Source: Deltaproteobacteria bacterium (lineage in GTDB: Bacteria; Desulfobacterota; BSN033; UBA1163). From it: a stretch of DNA of 35,482 nucleotides. The translations under genes and the position numbers were made by a program. The stretch spans positions 1-35,482 of the forward strand of contig VGSS01000018.1 of NCBI GenBank assembly GCA_016874935.1, in the 5' to 3' direction. The notes below the pieces were generated by a model. It did not search any database, was not told where the DNA came from, and saw only the letters and a list, made by a program, of their open reading frames with translations. Positions within the stretch are counted from its first letter, which is position 1. Every line of letters starts with the position of its first letter. This document shows positions 15,324-23,986 of this stretch, piece after piece.

Positions 15324-15349
15324 TTCATGTTATTCATGATTTCATGAAA
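15324..15349. promoter_or_regulatory. Candidate operator: three TTCATG repeats
   Basis: TTCATG occurs at 15324, 15333 and 15341, 8-9 bp apart, the last inside the perfect palindrome TTTCATGAAA (15340-15349). The cluster lies between the XRE promoter and start codon, the place expected for an autoregulatory operator. Confidence 0.5.
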
Positions 15350-15377
15350 ACATAAAAATTTTTCTTTTCATAGTCAG
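15349..15377 (-). promoter_or_regulatory. Promoter-like sequence of the XRE-primase operon
   Basis: On the minus strand CTGACT (15372-15377), a 17-bp A-rich spacer and TATGTT (15349-15354) stand 47 bp before the first XRE gene. Both hexamers deviate from consensus. Confidence 0.45.
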
Positions 15378-15435
15378 AAAAGGGGGACATTTTAAAAAAA
15401 TTTTGGGAATATTTGGGTGAGTAAAAGATGGGCAA

Positions 15436-16125
15436 TTATAAAGAAGAATGGGTGGTAATAGGGTTTTTCATTGCTCTCTCGATAGAGCTGGCGAAAGCAT
15501 CATTTGTTAAACGAGGATGACCCGGGACTTTTTTAAAACAGTATGAGATAAACCTCATAAACGGACTATTGAATTCCTCCTTTTTATCCTTTTTTGAGTA
15601 AGCCCCTCTTGTGAAACCTGCTTTCTTTCCAGTTGTCTCTCTGTAAATTTCCGCAAGTTCACAAATGTAAGATCTCAAAGACCAATCGAGCGGAGCTCCG
15701 ATCTTATGACTTTTCTTGAAGTACTTCCAATCCTCCAAAACCCCCTTGGCCCGGCCAGTGACGATGGTGGTGTCACTAAGATTCCGATCCAATATATTCC
15801 AGAATTCAAACGGAGTTTCGATCACTACAGCCATTTTCTCCCTGCTTTTATCATCCATCTTTCTTAAGCATTCCTGATAAAGCTTCCCGTATTTAATAAG
15901 CCTCTTCATGGCCGCACAGACTTCTGTCATTCTTGGACGTTCATTGATAATCATCATTGATGTGTAATAGTGAATTTGAGCAGTGATGATTTTTTTGATT
16001 ATCTGATCATTAAAAAGAATGTCCAGCTTTTGGAGGATTTCTTGATAATCTTCTTTCTTAAATAAGTCTCGTGGTACCTCAACAACATTCTCCCAATTTT
16101 CTTTTGGCTTTGCTCTCTTCTTCAT
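15436..16125 (-). CDS. Element protein of unknown function
   Basis: A 229-residue soluble, mostly helical and strongly basic protein that I do not recognise. It has no membrane segment and no clear catalytic motif. The N-terminus is Lys-rich (MKKRAKPKENW) and the C-terminal part is also basic (SKKDKKEEFNSPFMRFISYCFKK). The second ATG (16125) has GAGAGGAG six bases upstream; the first ATG (16131) directly touches that sequence. It is the outermost gene before the right att site and lies on the same strand as the XRE operon, with 133 bp between them. Confidence 0.6.
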   Translation of the reverse strand: MKKRAKPKENWENVVEVPRDLFKKEDYQEILQKLDILFNDQIIKKIITAQIHYYTSMMIINERPRMTEVCAAMKRLIKYGKLYQECLRKMDDKSREKMAVVIETPFEFWNILDRNLSDTTIVTGRAKGVLEDWKYFKKSHKIGAPLDWSLRSYICELAEIYRETTGKKAGFTRGAYSKKDKKEEFNSPFMRFISYCFKKVPGHPRLTNDAFASSIERAMKNPITTHSSL

Positions 16126-16224
16126 CGCCATCTCCTCTCATGGCCCTCAAAATTGGGGAGCCCCAGGGTCTTGAGGAAGAGACCTTTTCCCCTGCGCAAG
16201 GGTAGGGGCTCCATCTTGATTTTA

Positions 16225-16243
16225 CGTTACCAAAACGTTACCA
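16225..16243 (+). promoter_or_regulatory. Candidate integrase arm-type sites, right end
   Basis: CGTTACCA at 16225-16232 and 16236-16243 repeats the pair found near attL, again 11 bp apart and in the same orientation, 120 bp left of the att core. In the circular form the two pairs would flank attP on both sides. Confidence 0.65.
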
Positions 16244-16363
16244 TAACACTCCAAAACAACCCCAAATGACCACAAATAACTAATACTGTTTTTATCATTT
16301 AACCGATTGATCTGTCAAGGGAAATCCTTGATTATCAACGGTTTGCGGGGATGGGCCTTAATC

Positions 16364-16410
16364 GGCTCATAACCCGAAGGTCGCTAGTTCAAATCTAGCC
16401 CCCGCTACCA
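16364..16410 (+). repeat. attR (displaced 3' end of the original tRNA)
   Basis: This copy repeats 3240-3286 with two differences that keep the T-stem paired (GCTAG/CTAGC instead of GGTAG/CTACC). To its left GCGGGG (16345-16350) imitates an acceptor stem, but the D-arm is missing and the left half of the anticodon stem does not pair, so it is not a working tRNA. Confidence 0.88.
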
Positions 16411-16419
16411 AAACCATCA

Positions 16420-16453
16420 AGGGGTTGCAGGAATTGCAACCCCTGATTTTTTT
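16420..16453 (+). terminator. Rho-independent terminator after attR
   Basis: A perfect 10-bp stem AGGGGTTGCA (16420-16429) and TGCAACCCCT (16435-16444) with a 5-base loop is followed by TTTTTTT (16447-16453). It is probably the original terminator of the tRNA-fMet gene before integration. Confidence 0.8.
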
Positions 16454-16454
16454 G

Positions 16455-16482
16455 TTGACATAAGGGTCAATTTGACTATAGA
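16455..16482 (+). promoter_or_regulatory. Promoter of the MBL-fold gene
   Basis: TTGACA (16455-16460), a 16-bp spacer and TATAGA (16477-16482) lie 50 bp upstream of the hydrolase ATG, directly after the terminator. Confidence 0.55.
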
Positions 16483-16532
16483 TAATAGGTCGAAGCAGAA
16501 ACAAGGATCAGAAACATAGATTTGAGAAAGCG

Positions 16533-17300
16533 ATGAAGATTAAGGTGTTGGGATGTTCAGGAGCGGAGTTTCCTGGACGAAAACCTTCCAGTTTTCTTTT
16601 GGATGATAATATCCTATTTGATGCAGGAAGTCTGACCAAGGCGCTGGATATTAGAGGGCAAAGGAGACTCGATTCCATCTTCATCACCCATGCCCATCTT
16701 GATCATGTCATTGGTATACCATTCCTTCTGGACAATATCATTGTTAGCAATATCTGGCACAGAGTAAATATCATCGGCATCCCGTCCGTGTTGAAGGCGA
16801 TTAAAAAGAACATCTTGAATAATTCAATCTGGCCGGATTTCACGGCCATTCCGAATATGGATAATGGCATTGTCGAATTCATCGGCTTGAAACAGGAGCA
16901 GTCCATGAAAACCGATGGGTATACGGTGACTCCCTATAAGGTTCGCCACTCCGTTCCTGCGGCAGGATATCTCATTGAGAGCGAAAAGGGGAGGAAGGTC
17001 TTTTATACGGGTGATACGGGGCCAACGGGTTCAACCTGGGAGAAATTAAAGGGCAAAAGGATTGATTGCCTGATTATAGAAGTCTCATTTCCAGAAAAGA
17101 TGTTGAAACTGGCTATTAAAACAGGGCATTTGACCCCCGGGCTTTTGAAGAAGGAACTTGAAAAGATGGATCCCCTCCCTGAAAAGATTTATGTGACCCA
17201 CCTGAAACCTCAGTATTTTAAGACCATCAAGCAAGAGCTCCTCGGGATAGGGGTGAAACGTCTCCGAATATTAAAAGATGGGGAAACGATCAGGATATAA
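16533..17300 (+). CDS. MBL-fold metal-dependent hydrolase
   Basis: A 255-residue metallo-beta-lactamase-fold protein. The metal motif HAHLDH is at residues 53-58, a further metal ligand is in RHSVPAAGY (about 138-146), the bridging Asp in YTGDTG (about 157-162), and a late His in VTHLKPQ. The overall pattern fits the class II cAMP phosphodiesterase/RNase Z-like branch that cleaves phosphodiesters, but substrate cannot be read from sequence. It is the first chromosomal gene after the element and has its own promoter. Confidence 0.8.
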   Translation: MKIKVLGCSGAEFPGRKPSSFLLDDNILFDAGSLTKALDIRGQRRLDSIFITHAHLDHVIGIPFLLDNIIVSNIWHRVNIIGIPSVLKAIKKNILNNSIWPDFTAIPNMDNGIVEFIGLKQEQSMKTDGYTVTPYKVRHSVPAAGYLIESEKGRKVFYTGDTGPTGSTWEKLKGKRIDCLIIEVSFPEKMLKLAIKTGHLTPGLLKKELEKMDPLPEKIYVTHLKPQYFKTIKQELLGIGVKRLRILKDGETIRI

Positions 17301-17347
17301 CCCTTTTCGCATCCAGGCCTCTCCATAAAGTCGTTGACTATGGTTTG

Positions 17348-17563
17348 CTATTTCGTTTCAGCGGGGGTATTTTCCTTTTTAAGGTCCAATTTTGATTTGA
17401 TCTCACTGATGTAATAGATGAGGACGCCCAGACCGATCAGAATGAGGAGAATAGGGACAGTGGCCATTAATCCCTTGAGGAACATCGACCACCAGGTAAT
17501 CATGAGGATAAACCCCACCACGATGACAATCACGCCAATGATGATTCCCAATACATTCGACAT
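17348..17563 (-). CDS. Small two-helix membrane protein
   Basis: A 71-residue protein with two hydrophobic helices (about residues 4-25 and 32-53) and a short charged tail (KLDLKKEN). I recognise no family beyond a general small membrane protein. The ATG at 17563 follows GGGG at 8 bases. A promoter match at 17601-17629 overlaps the longer upstream frame and rules it out. Confidence 0.6.
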   Translation of the reverse strand: MSNVLGIIIGVIVIVVGFILMITWWSMFLKGLMATVPILLILIGLGVLIYYISEIKSKLDLKKENTPAETK

Positions 17564-17600
17564 CAACATCACCCCTTTCATAATGGTTTTACTTTCCAGA

Positions 17601-17629
17601 AAATTAGCAAATAATGCATTTGAAGTCAA
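17601..17629 (-). promoter_or_regulatory. Promoter of the small membrane gene
   Basis: On the minus strand TTGACT (17624-17629), a 17-bp spacer and TAATTT (17601-17606) lie 37 bp before the ATG. Confidence 0.5.
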
Positions 17630-17722
17630 GAGGTTATTTCGATAGGATTCACTCTTGAAATGGCGGAGAAGGACTGTTAAATTGGAGGTGATAAATCAAA
17701 AGCGGAGCATAGGAGGCATAAC

Positions 17723-18655
17723 ATGGCGGTTCATATGAAAGGGAAGTCGCTGGCCAGCTTGAAGGACTTGACAAGGGAGGAAATCGAGCAGATTCTGAAG
17801 ACATCGGAGTTGTTGAAACTTCAACTCATCCGTGGACAGGAACATCCTGTGCTAAAAGGAAAGACCCTGGCCATGATCTTTGAGAAGCCTTCCACACGAA
17901 CCCGGGTCTCTTTCGAAGTAGGGATGTGGCAATTGGGCGGCTATGCGCTCTATCTGAGCGCCACCGATTTACAATTGGGTCGGGGAGAGACCATTGCCGA
18001 TACAGCCCGGACCCTGTCTCGATATGTGAACGGGATTATGGCAAGGGTCTTTGCTCACCAGACCATTCTCGACCTGATCAAGTATTCGAAAGTGCCTGTC
18101 ATCAACGGACTTTCAGATTACACCCATCCCTGTCAGGGATTGGCTGATCTTTTTACCATATATGAGAAGAAAGGGCGGCTCGAGGGATTGAAGCTGGCAT
18201 ACGTGGGTGATGGAAATAATGTTGCTCACTCCCTTCTCTTTGGTTGCTCCAAGGTCGGAATGGATATTATTCTTGCCTGTCCGAAGGGGTATGAACCTCA
18301 CCCGGAAGTCGTATCTCTAACCAAGAAGGAGGCAATGAGAAACGGGTCGGAGGTAGCAGTCATTCGCGACCCGAAAGAAGCAGTAAAGGGAGCAGACATC
18401 ATCTATACCGATGTCTGGGCGAGCATGGGAAAAGAGAAGGAGCATGCAGAGAGGGTGAAGATTTTAAAACCCTATCAAGTCAATTCCAGATTGGTTAAGG
18501 GAGCCAAAGGAGATTACATCTTTATGCACTGCCTGCCAGCCCATCGGGGAGAAGAGGTGACGGACGAGGTGGCCGATTCAAAGAACAGCGTCGTCTTCGA
18601 TCAGGCCGAAAATCGGCTCCATACTCAGAAGGCATTGATGGCGCTGATTATGTAA
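17723..18655 (+). CDS. argF: Ornithine carbamoyltransferase
   Basis: A 310-residue enzyme that transfers the carbamoyl group of carbamoyl phosphate to ornithine to give citrulline, or works in reverse. The phosphate loop PSTRTR (about 56-61), HPCQGLADL (about 136-144), the ornithine-binding DVWASMG and the HCLPAHRG loop near the C-terminus are all canonical, so substrate specificity looks normal. The length fits. GGAGG lies before the ATG at 17723. It leads a plus-strand series with a hydantoinase and pyrB. It may be the biosynthetic enzyme or, with the carbamate kinase at 31548, run catabolically from citrulline; no arginine deiminase is in view. Confidence 0.92.
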   Translation: MAVHMKGKSLASLKDLTREEIEQILKTSELLKLQLIRGQEHPVLKGKTLAMIFEKPSTRTRVSFEVGMWQLGGYALYLSATDLQLGRGETIADTARTLSRYVNGIMARVFAHQTILDLIKYSKVPVINGLSDYTHPCQGLADLFTIYEKKGRLEGLKLAYVGDGNNVAHSLLFGCSKVGMDIILACPKGYEPHPEVVSLTKKEAMRNGSEVAVIRDPKEAVKGADIIYTDVWASMGKEKEHAERVKILKPYQVNSRLVKGAKGDYIFMHCLPAHRGEEVTDEVADSKNSVVFDQAENRLHTQKALMALIM

Positions 18656-18727
18656 GTGAAAGGGTCCAAGGGGTCTAGGATTCAAGTGGTCAAGGAAATG
18701 AAAGGATAACCCCTTTAAGGAGTGACC

Positions 18728-20083
18728 ATGGAAGATAAGTTTGATATTGTTATTCGGGGAGGACTCGTTGTTTCCGGTTCAGGACTCCGCAGGGCTGATG
18801 TGGGGATCAGAGGAGAAAAGATCATATCTGTCAAACCTGGATTGAAGAAAGAAAGGGCGAATCGAATTATTGATGCCTCAGGCAAATATGTGATGCCAGG
18901 TGTGATCGATGTTCATGTCCATCCTGTCTATGAGGATGATATGGGAGACCTCTCCCTGACTGCGGCCTACGGTGGCGTGACAACCCTCATCCATTTCGCC
19001 TATGCAAAACCTGGAATGAAATTGATCGACACGATCAAACAATATCAGGAGGAAGGCTCAAAAAAATCCTATCTCGATTTTGGGATTCATGGGACCTTGT
19101 TCGATCCGGCCTCTCAAATCGAAGAGATTCCCAAGGCCTTCGAACTCGGCGTCTCTTCATTTAAGATGTTCATGGCCTATGCCAAACTGAAATGGATGAC
19201 CGATGATTATCACCTCGCCGCCGCCATGGACGTGATCGCAGAATGTGGCGGCATGGCCATGGTCCACGCAGAGAATGGTCTGGTGACGGACTATCTGGAG
19301 GACCGGTCTTTGCAGAGGGGAGAAGATCAGAAGGTAGTTTTTCTTAAAACGAGGCCTGATTATCTGGAGGCAGAAGCGATTTTCAGGGCGATATCCATTG
19401 CAGCGGTCACTCACTGCCCCCTTTACATCGTCCATCTGAGTACGGCGAAGGGCGTGCTTCCTCTTCAGCAGGCAAGGGCAGAGAGGCAGACCGTCTATGT
19501 TGAGACCTGCCCCCAATACCTGGCGATGACCGATGCCAAACTACATAAGTTAGGACCCCTGGCAAAGATTGGCCCCCCTCTCCGGACAGAAAAGGATCGT
19601 CTCGCCCTCTGGGCGGCTATTCAGAAAGGGATCGTAGATACCGTGGCAAGCGATCATGCTCCAAAGGCGAAGAAGATAAACGATCCTTTTTTTGAATCTC
19701 CCTATGGTTCTCCTCAGACTGAGACAATGTTCACCGTCACTTACGATGAAGGTGTCAATAAAGGAAGAATTAAATTACCCCGGTGCGTCCAACTTTTTTC
19801 GGAGAATCCTGCTAAAATCTTTGGTCTCTACCCGAAGAAGGGAACGATTCAAAAGGGAGCGGATGCAGATCTTATTCTCTTTGATCCGAAACAGGTCCAT
19901 ACGATCCAGCATCAAACCCAGCACTCCAGAGCTCCTTACACACTTTATCAAGGAAAGAGATGCAAAGGGAAACTGGTCCTTGTCATGCAGAGAGGAAAGA
20001 TTGTCGTCGAAAACGGAGAGATGAAAGGAAAACCCGGTGCAGGGGAGTTTCTATCCACAAAAATCAAAAAAGTAATACTCTGA
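18728..20083 (+). CDS. Hydantoinase / dihydropyrimidinase
   Basis: A 451-residue amidohydrolase that opens cyclic ureides such as hydantoins or dihydropyrimidines. The metal site is intact: HVHP (about 64-67), the carboxylated Lys in SFKMFMAY (about 147), MVHAENG, IVHLSTAKG and SDHAP. Sequence around SFKMFMAY points to the dihydropyrimidinase/D-hydantoinase branch. It lacks the HxHxR arginine and the Asn that hold the carboxylate of dihydroorotate, so it is unlikely to be a dihydroorotase although pyrB follows. Allantoinase, a close relative, cannot be excluded. AAGGAG before ATG 18728 fixes the start; a GTG two codons upstream lies within that site. Confidence 0.85.
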   Translation: MEDKFDIVIRGGLVVSGSGLRRADVGIRGEKIISVKPGLKKERANRIIDASGKYVMPGVIDVHVHPVYEDDMGDLSLTAAYGGVTTLIHFAYAKPGMKLIDTIKQYQEEGSKKSYLDFGIHGTLFDPASQIEEIPKAFELGVSSFKMFMAYAKLKWMTDDYHLAAAMDVIAECGGMAMVHAENGLVTDYLEDRSLQRGEDQKVVFLKTRPDYLEAEAIFRAISIAAVTHCPLYIVHLSTAKGVLPLQQARAERQTVYVETCPQYLAMTDAKLHKLGPLAKIGPPLRTEKDRLALWAAIQKGIVDTVASDHAPKAKKINDPFFESPYGSPQTETMFTVTYDEGVNKGRIKLPRCVQLFSENPAKIFGLYPKKGTIQKGADADLILFDPKQVHTIQHQTQHSRAPYTLYQGKRCKGKLVLVMQRGKIVVENGEMKGKPGAGEFLSTKIKKVIL

Positions 20084-20143
20084 AAATTAAAATGCCAGAC
20101 GAGAACGTTCAAATAATTAGATCATGCCAGACGAAGGAATAAG

Positions 20144-20197
20144 ATTCTGAAACGAGTTCAGAATGACATTCTTGTCATGCCGAACTTGTTTCGGCAT
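20144..20197. repeat. Two consecutive palindromic hairpins before pyrB
   Basis: ATTCTGAA-ACGAG-TTCAGAAT (20144-20164) and ATGCCGAA-CTTGT-TTCGGCAT (20177-20197) are perfect 8-bp stems in the pyrB leader. The sequences are of the type seen in the repeat at 22321-22390, so a dispersed REP-like family is likelier than an attenuator. Confidence 0.6.
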
Positions 20198-20238
20198 CTC
20201 GATTGACCTTGTTATTTTTCAATCCGGAGGTGAAAGAC

Positions 20239-21168
20239 ATGCCTATTCTCAAAGGAAAAGATATTCTCCACGGGAATCAGTTTACGAAGAAAGATGTTGA
20301 AACGATTCTAAAGGTGGCTTCAGAGTTTGAAAGAGAACTGAAGAAGAAAGATACCCTTCCTCTGTTAAAAGGCAAGATCCTGGCGACACTCTTTTATGAA
20401 CCGAGCACCCGAACCCGACTCTCTTTTGAGGCTGCCATTCAGAGACTGGGGGGGGGAGCCATCGGCATGGGAGCTGTTGAAAGCTCATCTGTGGCAAAGG
20501 GCGAGACTCTGGTCGATACCATCAGGACCGTTTCTCAATATGCCGATGTGATTGTGCTTCGCCATCCACGCACCGGATCGGCAAAAGAAGCAGCGGAGGC
20601 AACCTCCATCCCCGTGATCAATGCCGGAGATGGCGCAGGTCAGCATCCCACTCAGGCACTTCTTGATGTCTATACCATCCGTCAGGAACTGGGGACCCTG
20701 AAGAATTTGACAATTTCATTGGTTGGCGACCTAAAAAACGGAAGAACGGTCCATGCCCTGGTTGAGGTTTTGTCCCTTTTTCAGTCGAAACTCTATTTCG
20801 TCTCCCCAGATCTCCTTCGAATGCCGGAGGAAATCACTTCAAATTTAAGAGGAAAGGGAGTGAAGATCGTTGAAACAGAGGACATGATGGAGGCCGCCCG
20901 TGCAAGCCATCTCATCTATATGACCAGAATCCAGAAGGAGAGGTTCGCTGACCTCTCGGAATATGAGAAGGTGAAGGGCAGCTTTATCATTGATCAGACA
21001 TTCCTCGAAAAATTGAACAAAAAAGTTACCATCCTTCATCCCCTGCCAAGGGTGGATGAGATTCACCCTGATGTGGATGCCTATCCCGGAGCCGCCTACT
21101 TCCGGCAAATGAGAAACGGCATCTTTATAAGAATGGCCCTGCTCGCCATGATCTTCGGGAAGAGATGA
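20239..21168 (+). CDS. pyrB: Aspartate carbamoyltransferase catalytic subunit
   Basis: A 309-residue enzyme that joins carbamoyl phosphate and aspartate to N-carbamoylaspartate, the first committed step of pyrimidine synthesis. All key segments are present: PSTRTRLSFE, SSVAKGETL, DGAGQHPTQALLD, LKNGRTVHAL, the aspartate-binding TRIQ and HPLPRVDEI. No regulatory subunit (pyrI) follows. ATG 20239 has GGAGG eight bases upstream. pyrE lies 12 kb further on, but the direct neighbours are a hydantoinase and an IclR regulator, so besides synthesis it may release carbamoyl phosphate in reverse. Confidence 0.92.
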   Translation: MPILKGKDILHGNQFTKKDVETILKVASEFERELKKKDTLPLLKGKILATLFYEPSTRTRLSFEAAIQRLGGGAIGMGAVESSSVAKGETLVDTIRTVSQYADVIVLRHPRTGSAKEAAEATSIPVINAGDGAGQHPTQALLDVYTIRQELGTLKNLTISLVGDLKNGRTVHALVEVLSLFQSKLYFVSPDLLRMPEEITSNLRGKGVKIVETEDMMEAARASHLIYMTRIQKERFADLSEYEKVKGSFIIDQTFLEKLNKKVTILHPLPRVDEIHPDVDAYPGAAYFRQMRNGIFIRMALLAMIFGKR

Positions 21169-21432
21169 AAACAGAATTGCAATAAACGAATTCCCTCCCC
21201 AAATTGTAAAGGAATGGAAGCATGCCCACCTCCCTTTTAATTGCATTAAGGATAACCAATCTCCCTTCATCAGGAAACCTCTAATCCTTTCAAATTGATC
21301 GTTTGCATCCCGTATCAAGCGTACGAATCAACTCCAGCCATATCCCGCTGATATGAATACCGGCAGAGGCGAGATTAGCCAAATAGAAATATTTATTCAA
21401 AAGTGATCTTGACAAAAGAAAACGAGTGTGAT

Positions 21433-22290
21433 ATGAATTGTCGTATTTTAAAAATTAGTTTTCAAAATATGACAATGGCGATTAATCAATCTTTGGCGCA
21501 CGGACTCGATATCCTCCTTCTTTACGATACATCTTATTCCCCTCTTACTGTTTTTGAAATTTCTAAAAGGCTCCATTACAGTCAAAGCAAAACCTACCGC
21601 CTGGTCAGGACTTTGGTAAAATATGGCTTTCTCCAGGAAAACAACGGCACCTCTCAATACGGCCTTGGTTTAAATGCCCTTCGAATCGGTCTTCTGGCCC
21701 AGAAACGATTTAATGTTTCAGAAATCGCTCGACCCTTTATGAAGGAGCTATCTCACATGACAAAAGAAACCGTACTTTTAACAGCCATCAACGGGACGAA
21801 AGGGTTTGTCCTTGACAGGGTGGAGAGTGACGAGCCCATCCGGTATTCCTTGTTTCAACCTGGAGCAAGTATTCCCTTACATGCCGGTGCATCGAGCAAA
21901 ATTTTAATGGCCTATCTGCCAGAGAAGGAATGGGATCGGATTATCAAGGCTGAAGGTTTAACTCGTTATACACAGAACACCATTACACAAGCTGATAAAC
22001 TTAAAACACATTTAAGGGAAGTTCGCAAAAAGGGATATGCCTTCAGCGACCAGGAAGTGGATAGGGAGGTCAGATCCATTGCCGCTCCGATTATCAATGG
22101 GACGGGCGAGCTTGTTGGAGGGCTGAGTGTTGCGGGCCCGGCTTATAGAATTAAAAAAAAGAAGATTCATTCTTGTGCAAAGCAAATCATCCAATATGCC
22201 CAAAAGATTTCATCTCATCTGGATTGTTTTTCTAACACAGCCGTTCGAAACTGGAAGGATAAAAAATCAACTCTGTCTAAAAAGGATTAA
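21433..22290 (+). CDS. IclR-family transcriptional regulator
   Basis: A regulator of about 285 residues: an N-terminal winged HTH (LTVFEISKRLHYSQSKTYRLVRTLVKYGFL) and a C-terminal effector-binding GAF-like domain with ILMAYLPE and SDQEVDREVRSIAAPI. The E. coli allantoin regulon is controlled by an IclR protein (AllR), and this gene stands between the carbamoyltransferase genes and the transporter-oxamate transcarbamylase genes, so it probably controls one or both. The start is unsure: GTG 21403, ATG 21433 or ATG 21469. A TTGACA (21409) and TATGAA (21432) with 17-bp spacing would favour 21469 if real. Confidence 0.88.
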   Translation: MNCRILKISFQNMTMAINQSLAHGLDILLLYDTSYSPLTVFEISKRLHYSQSKTYRLVRTLVKYGFLQENNGTSQYGLGLNALRIGLLAQKRFNVSEIARPFMKELSHMTKETVLLTAINGTKGFVLDRVESDEPIRYSLFQPGASIPLHAGASSKILMAYLPEKEWDRIIKAEGLTRYTQNTITQADKLKTHLREVRKKGYAFSDQEVDREVRSIAAPIINGTGELVGGLSVAGPAYRIKKKKIHSCAKQIIQYAQKISSHLDCFSNTAVRNWKDKKSTLSKKD

Positions 22291-22320
22291 ATAGAGTCTG
22301 TTTATAAATGCACTTTTTAT

Positions 22321-22390
22321 GTCATGCCGGACTTGATCTGGCATCCAGAAGGTTTTGAAATTACTGGATTCCGGCCTTCGCCGGAATGAC
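22321..22390. repeat. 70-bp palindromic repeat (GTCATGCCGG/CCGGAATGAC ends)
   Basis: The ends GTCATGCCGG and CCGGAATGAC are inverted with one mismatch, and inner segments CTGGCATCCAG and CTGGATTCCGG also pair. It is a self-complementary intergenic element of the REP/MITE type between the IclR gene and the transporter operon. Confidence 0.65.
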
Positions 22391-22447
22391 GACCTTTTGA
22401 AAAATCTTGAGTTTATGGACAGACCCTAAATAACTGATGATTCACAA

Positions 22448-23986
22448 ATGAACCGATCCCCCCTTCTCACATTACGAAGCATGACCAAGTCATTTCCGGG
22501 TGTCCTGGCCAATGATCATGTGGATCTGGATATCTACGGCGGCGAAGTCCATGCCCTTCTTGGAGAAAACGGCGCTGGCAAAAGCACACTCATGAAGATT
22601 CTTTATGGTTTTTACCGTCCGGACTCCGGAGAGATCCGTCTCAATGGTCAACCCGTCCATATCCGATCCCCTCATGATGCGCGGCAGTTTCGTATTGGAA
22701 TGGTCTTTCAAGACTTCGTACAGATTCCTGCCATGACGGTTGCCGAGAATATCACCCTCTTTCTTCCAGATTTGCCATTTGTCCTGAATCAGGCTTCGAT
22801 CATCAAGCGGATTGAGGAAGTTTCCGAACGCTACGGTTTTAAGGTGAACCCACACGCTCCGGTTTGGCGGCTCTCGGTTGGGGAGCGCCAAAAAGTGGAA
22901 GTCCTCAAGCTCCTTCTCGCCGATGCCAGGATTTTGATTTTCGATGAGCCGACAAGAAGCCTGGCTCCCCACGAAGTCGATGGGCTCTTCCAGGTTTTCG
23001 CCAACCTGAAGCGCGACGGATATGCCCTGGCTTTTATTACACACAAAATGAAGGAAGTCTTAGCCTGTGCCGACCGGATCACGGTGATGCGCCGTGGCAA
23101 AGTAGCCGGCACGATTAAAGGCTCGGAAGCCACAGAAAGCAGCCTAATTGAACTCATGTTTGGTAAACAGATCGAAGAGGCTTTAGGCCGGAGGGGCGAA
23201 ACACCAGCGGACGGAAGAAAACCTCTCCTTGAATTGAAAGGGGTAAACACCCGATCCGAAGGAATGGCTTGGGGGCTTAAGGATGTCCATCTGATCATTA
23301 AACCCGGAGAAATCGTTGGCGTTGCAGGAGTTTCGGGCAACGGACAGAAAGAATTAGGCGATGTCGTTTTAGGGCTTGAGAAATGCACTAAAGGGGTCAA
23401 ATACCTGCATGGAGAGAAATATACGGATTGGTCAGTGGCACAGGTCCGCGAAAGCGGGGTGGCCTTCATCCCCGAGGATCCCCTGGGCATGGCCGCTTTT
23501 CCCTGGCTGAGCGTTCAGGAAAATATGGCGATGGTCAACACCCGGATGTATTCAAAGCAAGGTGGCCTTTCCATGGACTGGCAGGCTGTTCGTTCCGATT
23601 TGCAGGCATCTCTTGAGCGATTGGAGTTCAATATCCCTCCTTTTTATGTTCCATTAGGGTTCCTCTCAGGAGGGAACATTCAACGGATGATTCTGGCACG
23701 GGAGATGGCTCACCATCCAAAATTGATCATTGCCTTCTACCCAACCCGTGGCCTCGATGTGCAAAGCGCCAATTCCGCAAGAAGAATTCTGTCAACTTCC
23801 CGGGACCAGGGAGCCGGCATCCTCCTTATTTCAGAGGACCTGGGCGAGCTGTTTAACCTAAGCGACCGGCTGGTGGTTATGTTTCAGGGAAGGATTGTTG
23901 GTGAAAGCACCCCTCAGGAAATCAGCATGAATGAGGTAGGCTACCTGATGACCGGTTCAAAAGGAGAAAATAAAAAGAGTGATTAA
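22448..23986 (+). CDS. ABC importer ATPase, nucleoside (BMP) type
   Basis: A 512-residue protein with two fused ATPase domains, as in sugar and nucleoside importers of the RbsA/NupO kind. Domain 1 has Walker A GENGAGKST (about 40-48), signature LSVGERQ and Walker B LIFDEPT. Domain 2 (from about residue 260) has a degenerate Walker A (GVSGNGQKE), signature LSGGNIQ and a changed Walker B (IAFYPTRGLDV), so only the first site is likely to hydrolyse ATP well. It heads a four-gene transporter set; its stop overlaps the first permease by 8 bp. Confidence 0.9.
   Translation: MNRSPLLTLRSMTKSFPGVLANDHVDLDIYGGEVHALLGENGAGKSTLMKILYGFYRPDSGEIRLNGQPVHIRSPHDARQFRIGMVFQDFVQIPAMTVAENITLFLPDLPFVLNQASIIKRIEEVSERYGFKVNPHAPVWRLSVGERQKVEVLKLLLADARILIFDEPTRSLAPHEVDGLFQVFANLKRDGYALAFITHKMKEVLACADRITVMRRGKVAGTIKGSEATESSLIELMFGKQIEEALGRRGETPADGRKPLLELKGVNTRSEGMAWGLKDVHLIIKPGEIVGVAGVSGNGQKELGDVVLGLEKCTKGVKYLHGEKYTDWSVAQVRESGVAFIPEDPLGMAAFPWLSVQENMAMVNTRMYSKQGGLSMDWQAVRSDLQASLERLEFNIPPFYVPLGFLSGGNIQRMILAREMAHHPKLIIAFYPTRGLDVQSANSARRILSTSRDQGAGILLISEDLGELFNLSDRLVVMFQGRIVGESTPQEISMNEVGYLMTGSKGENKKSD

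Noticed and set aside
16345-16410. A second tRNA-Met-like gene
   Set aside because: The D-arm is missing and the left anticodon stem does not pair with CCCGA. It is the displaced att copy.
17692-17740. Leader peptide gene before argF
   Set aside because: GTG after GGAG opens only 16 codons ending in argF with no attenuator hairpin.
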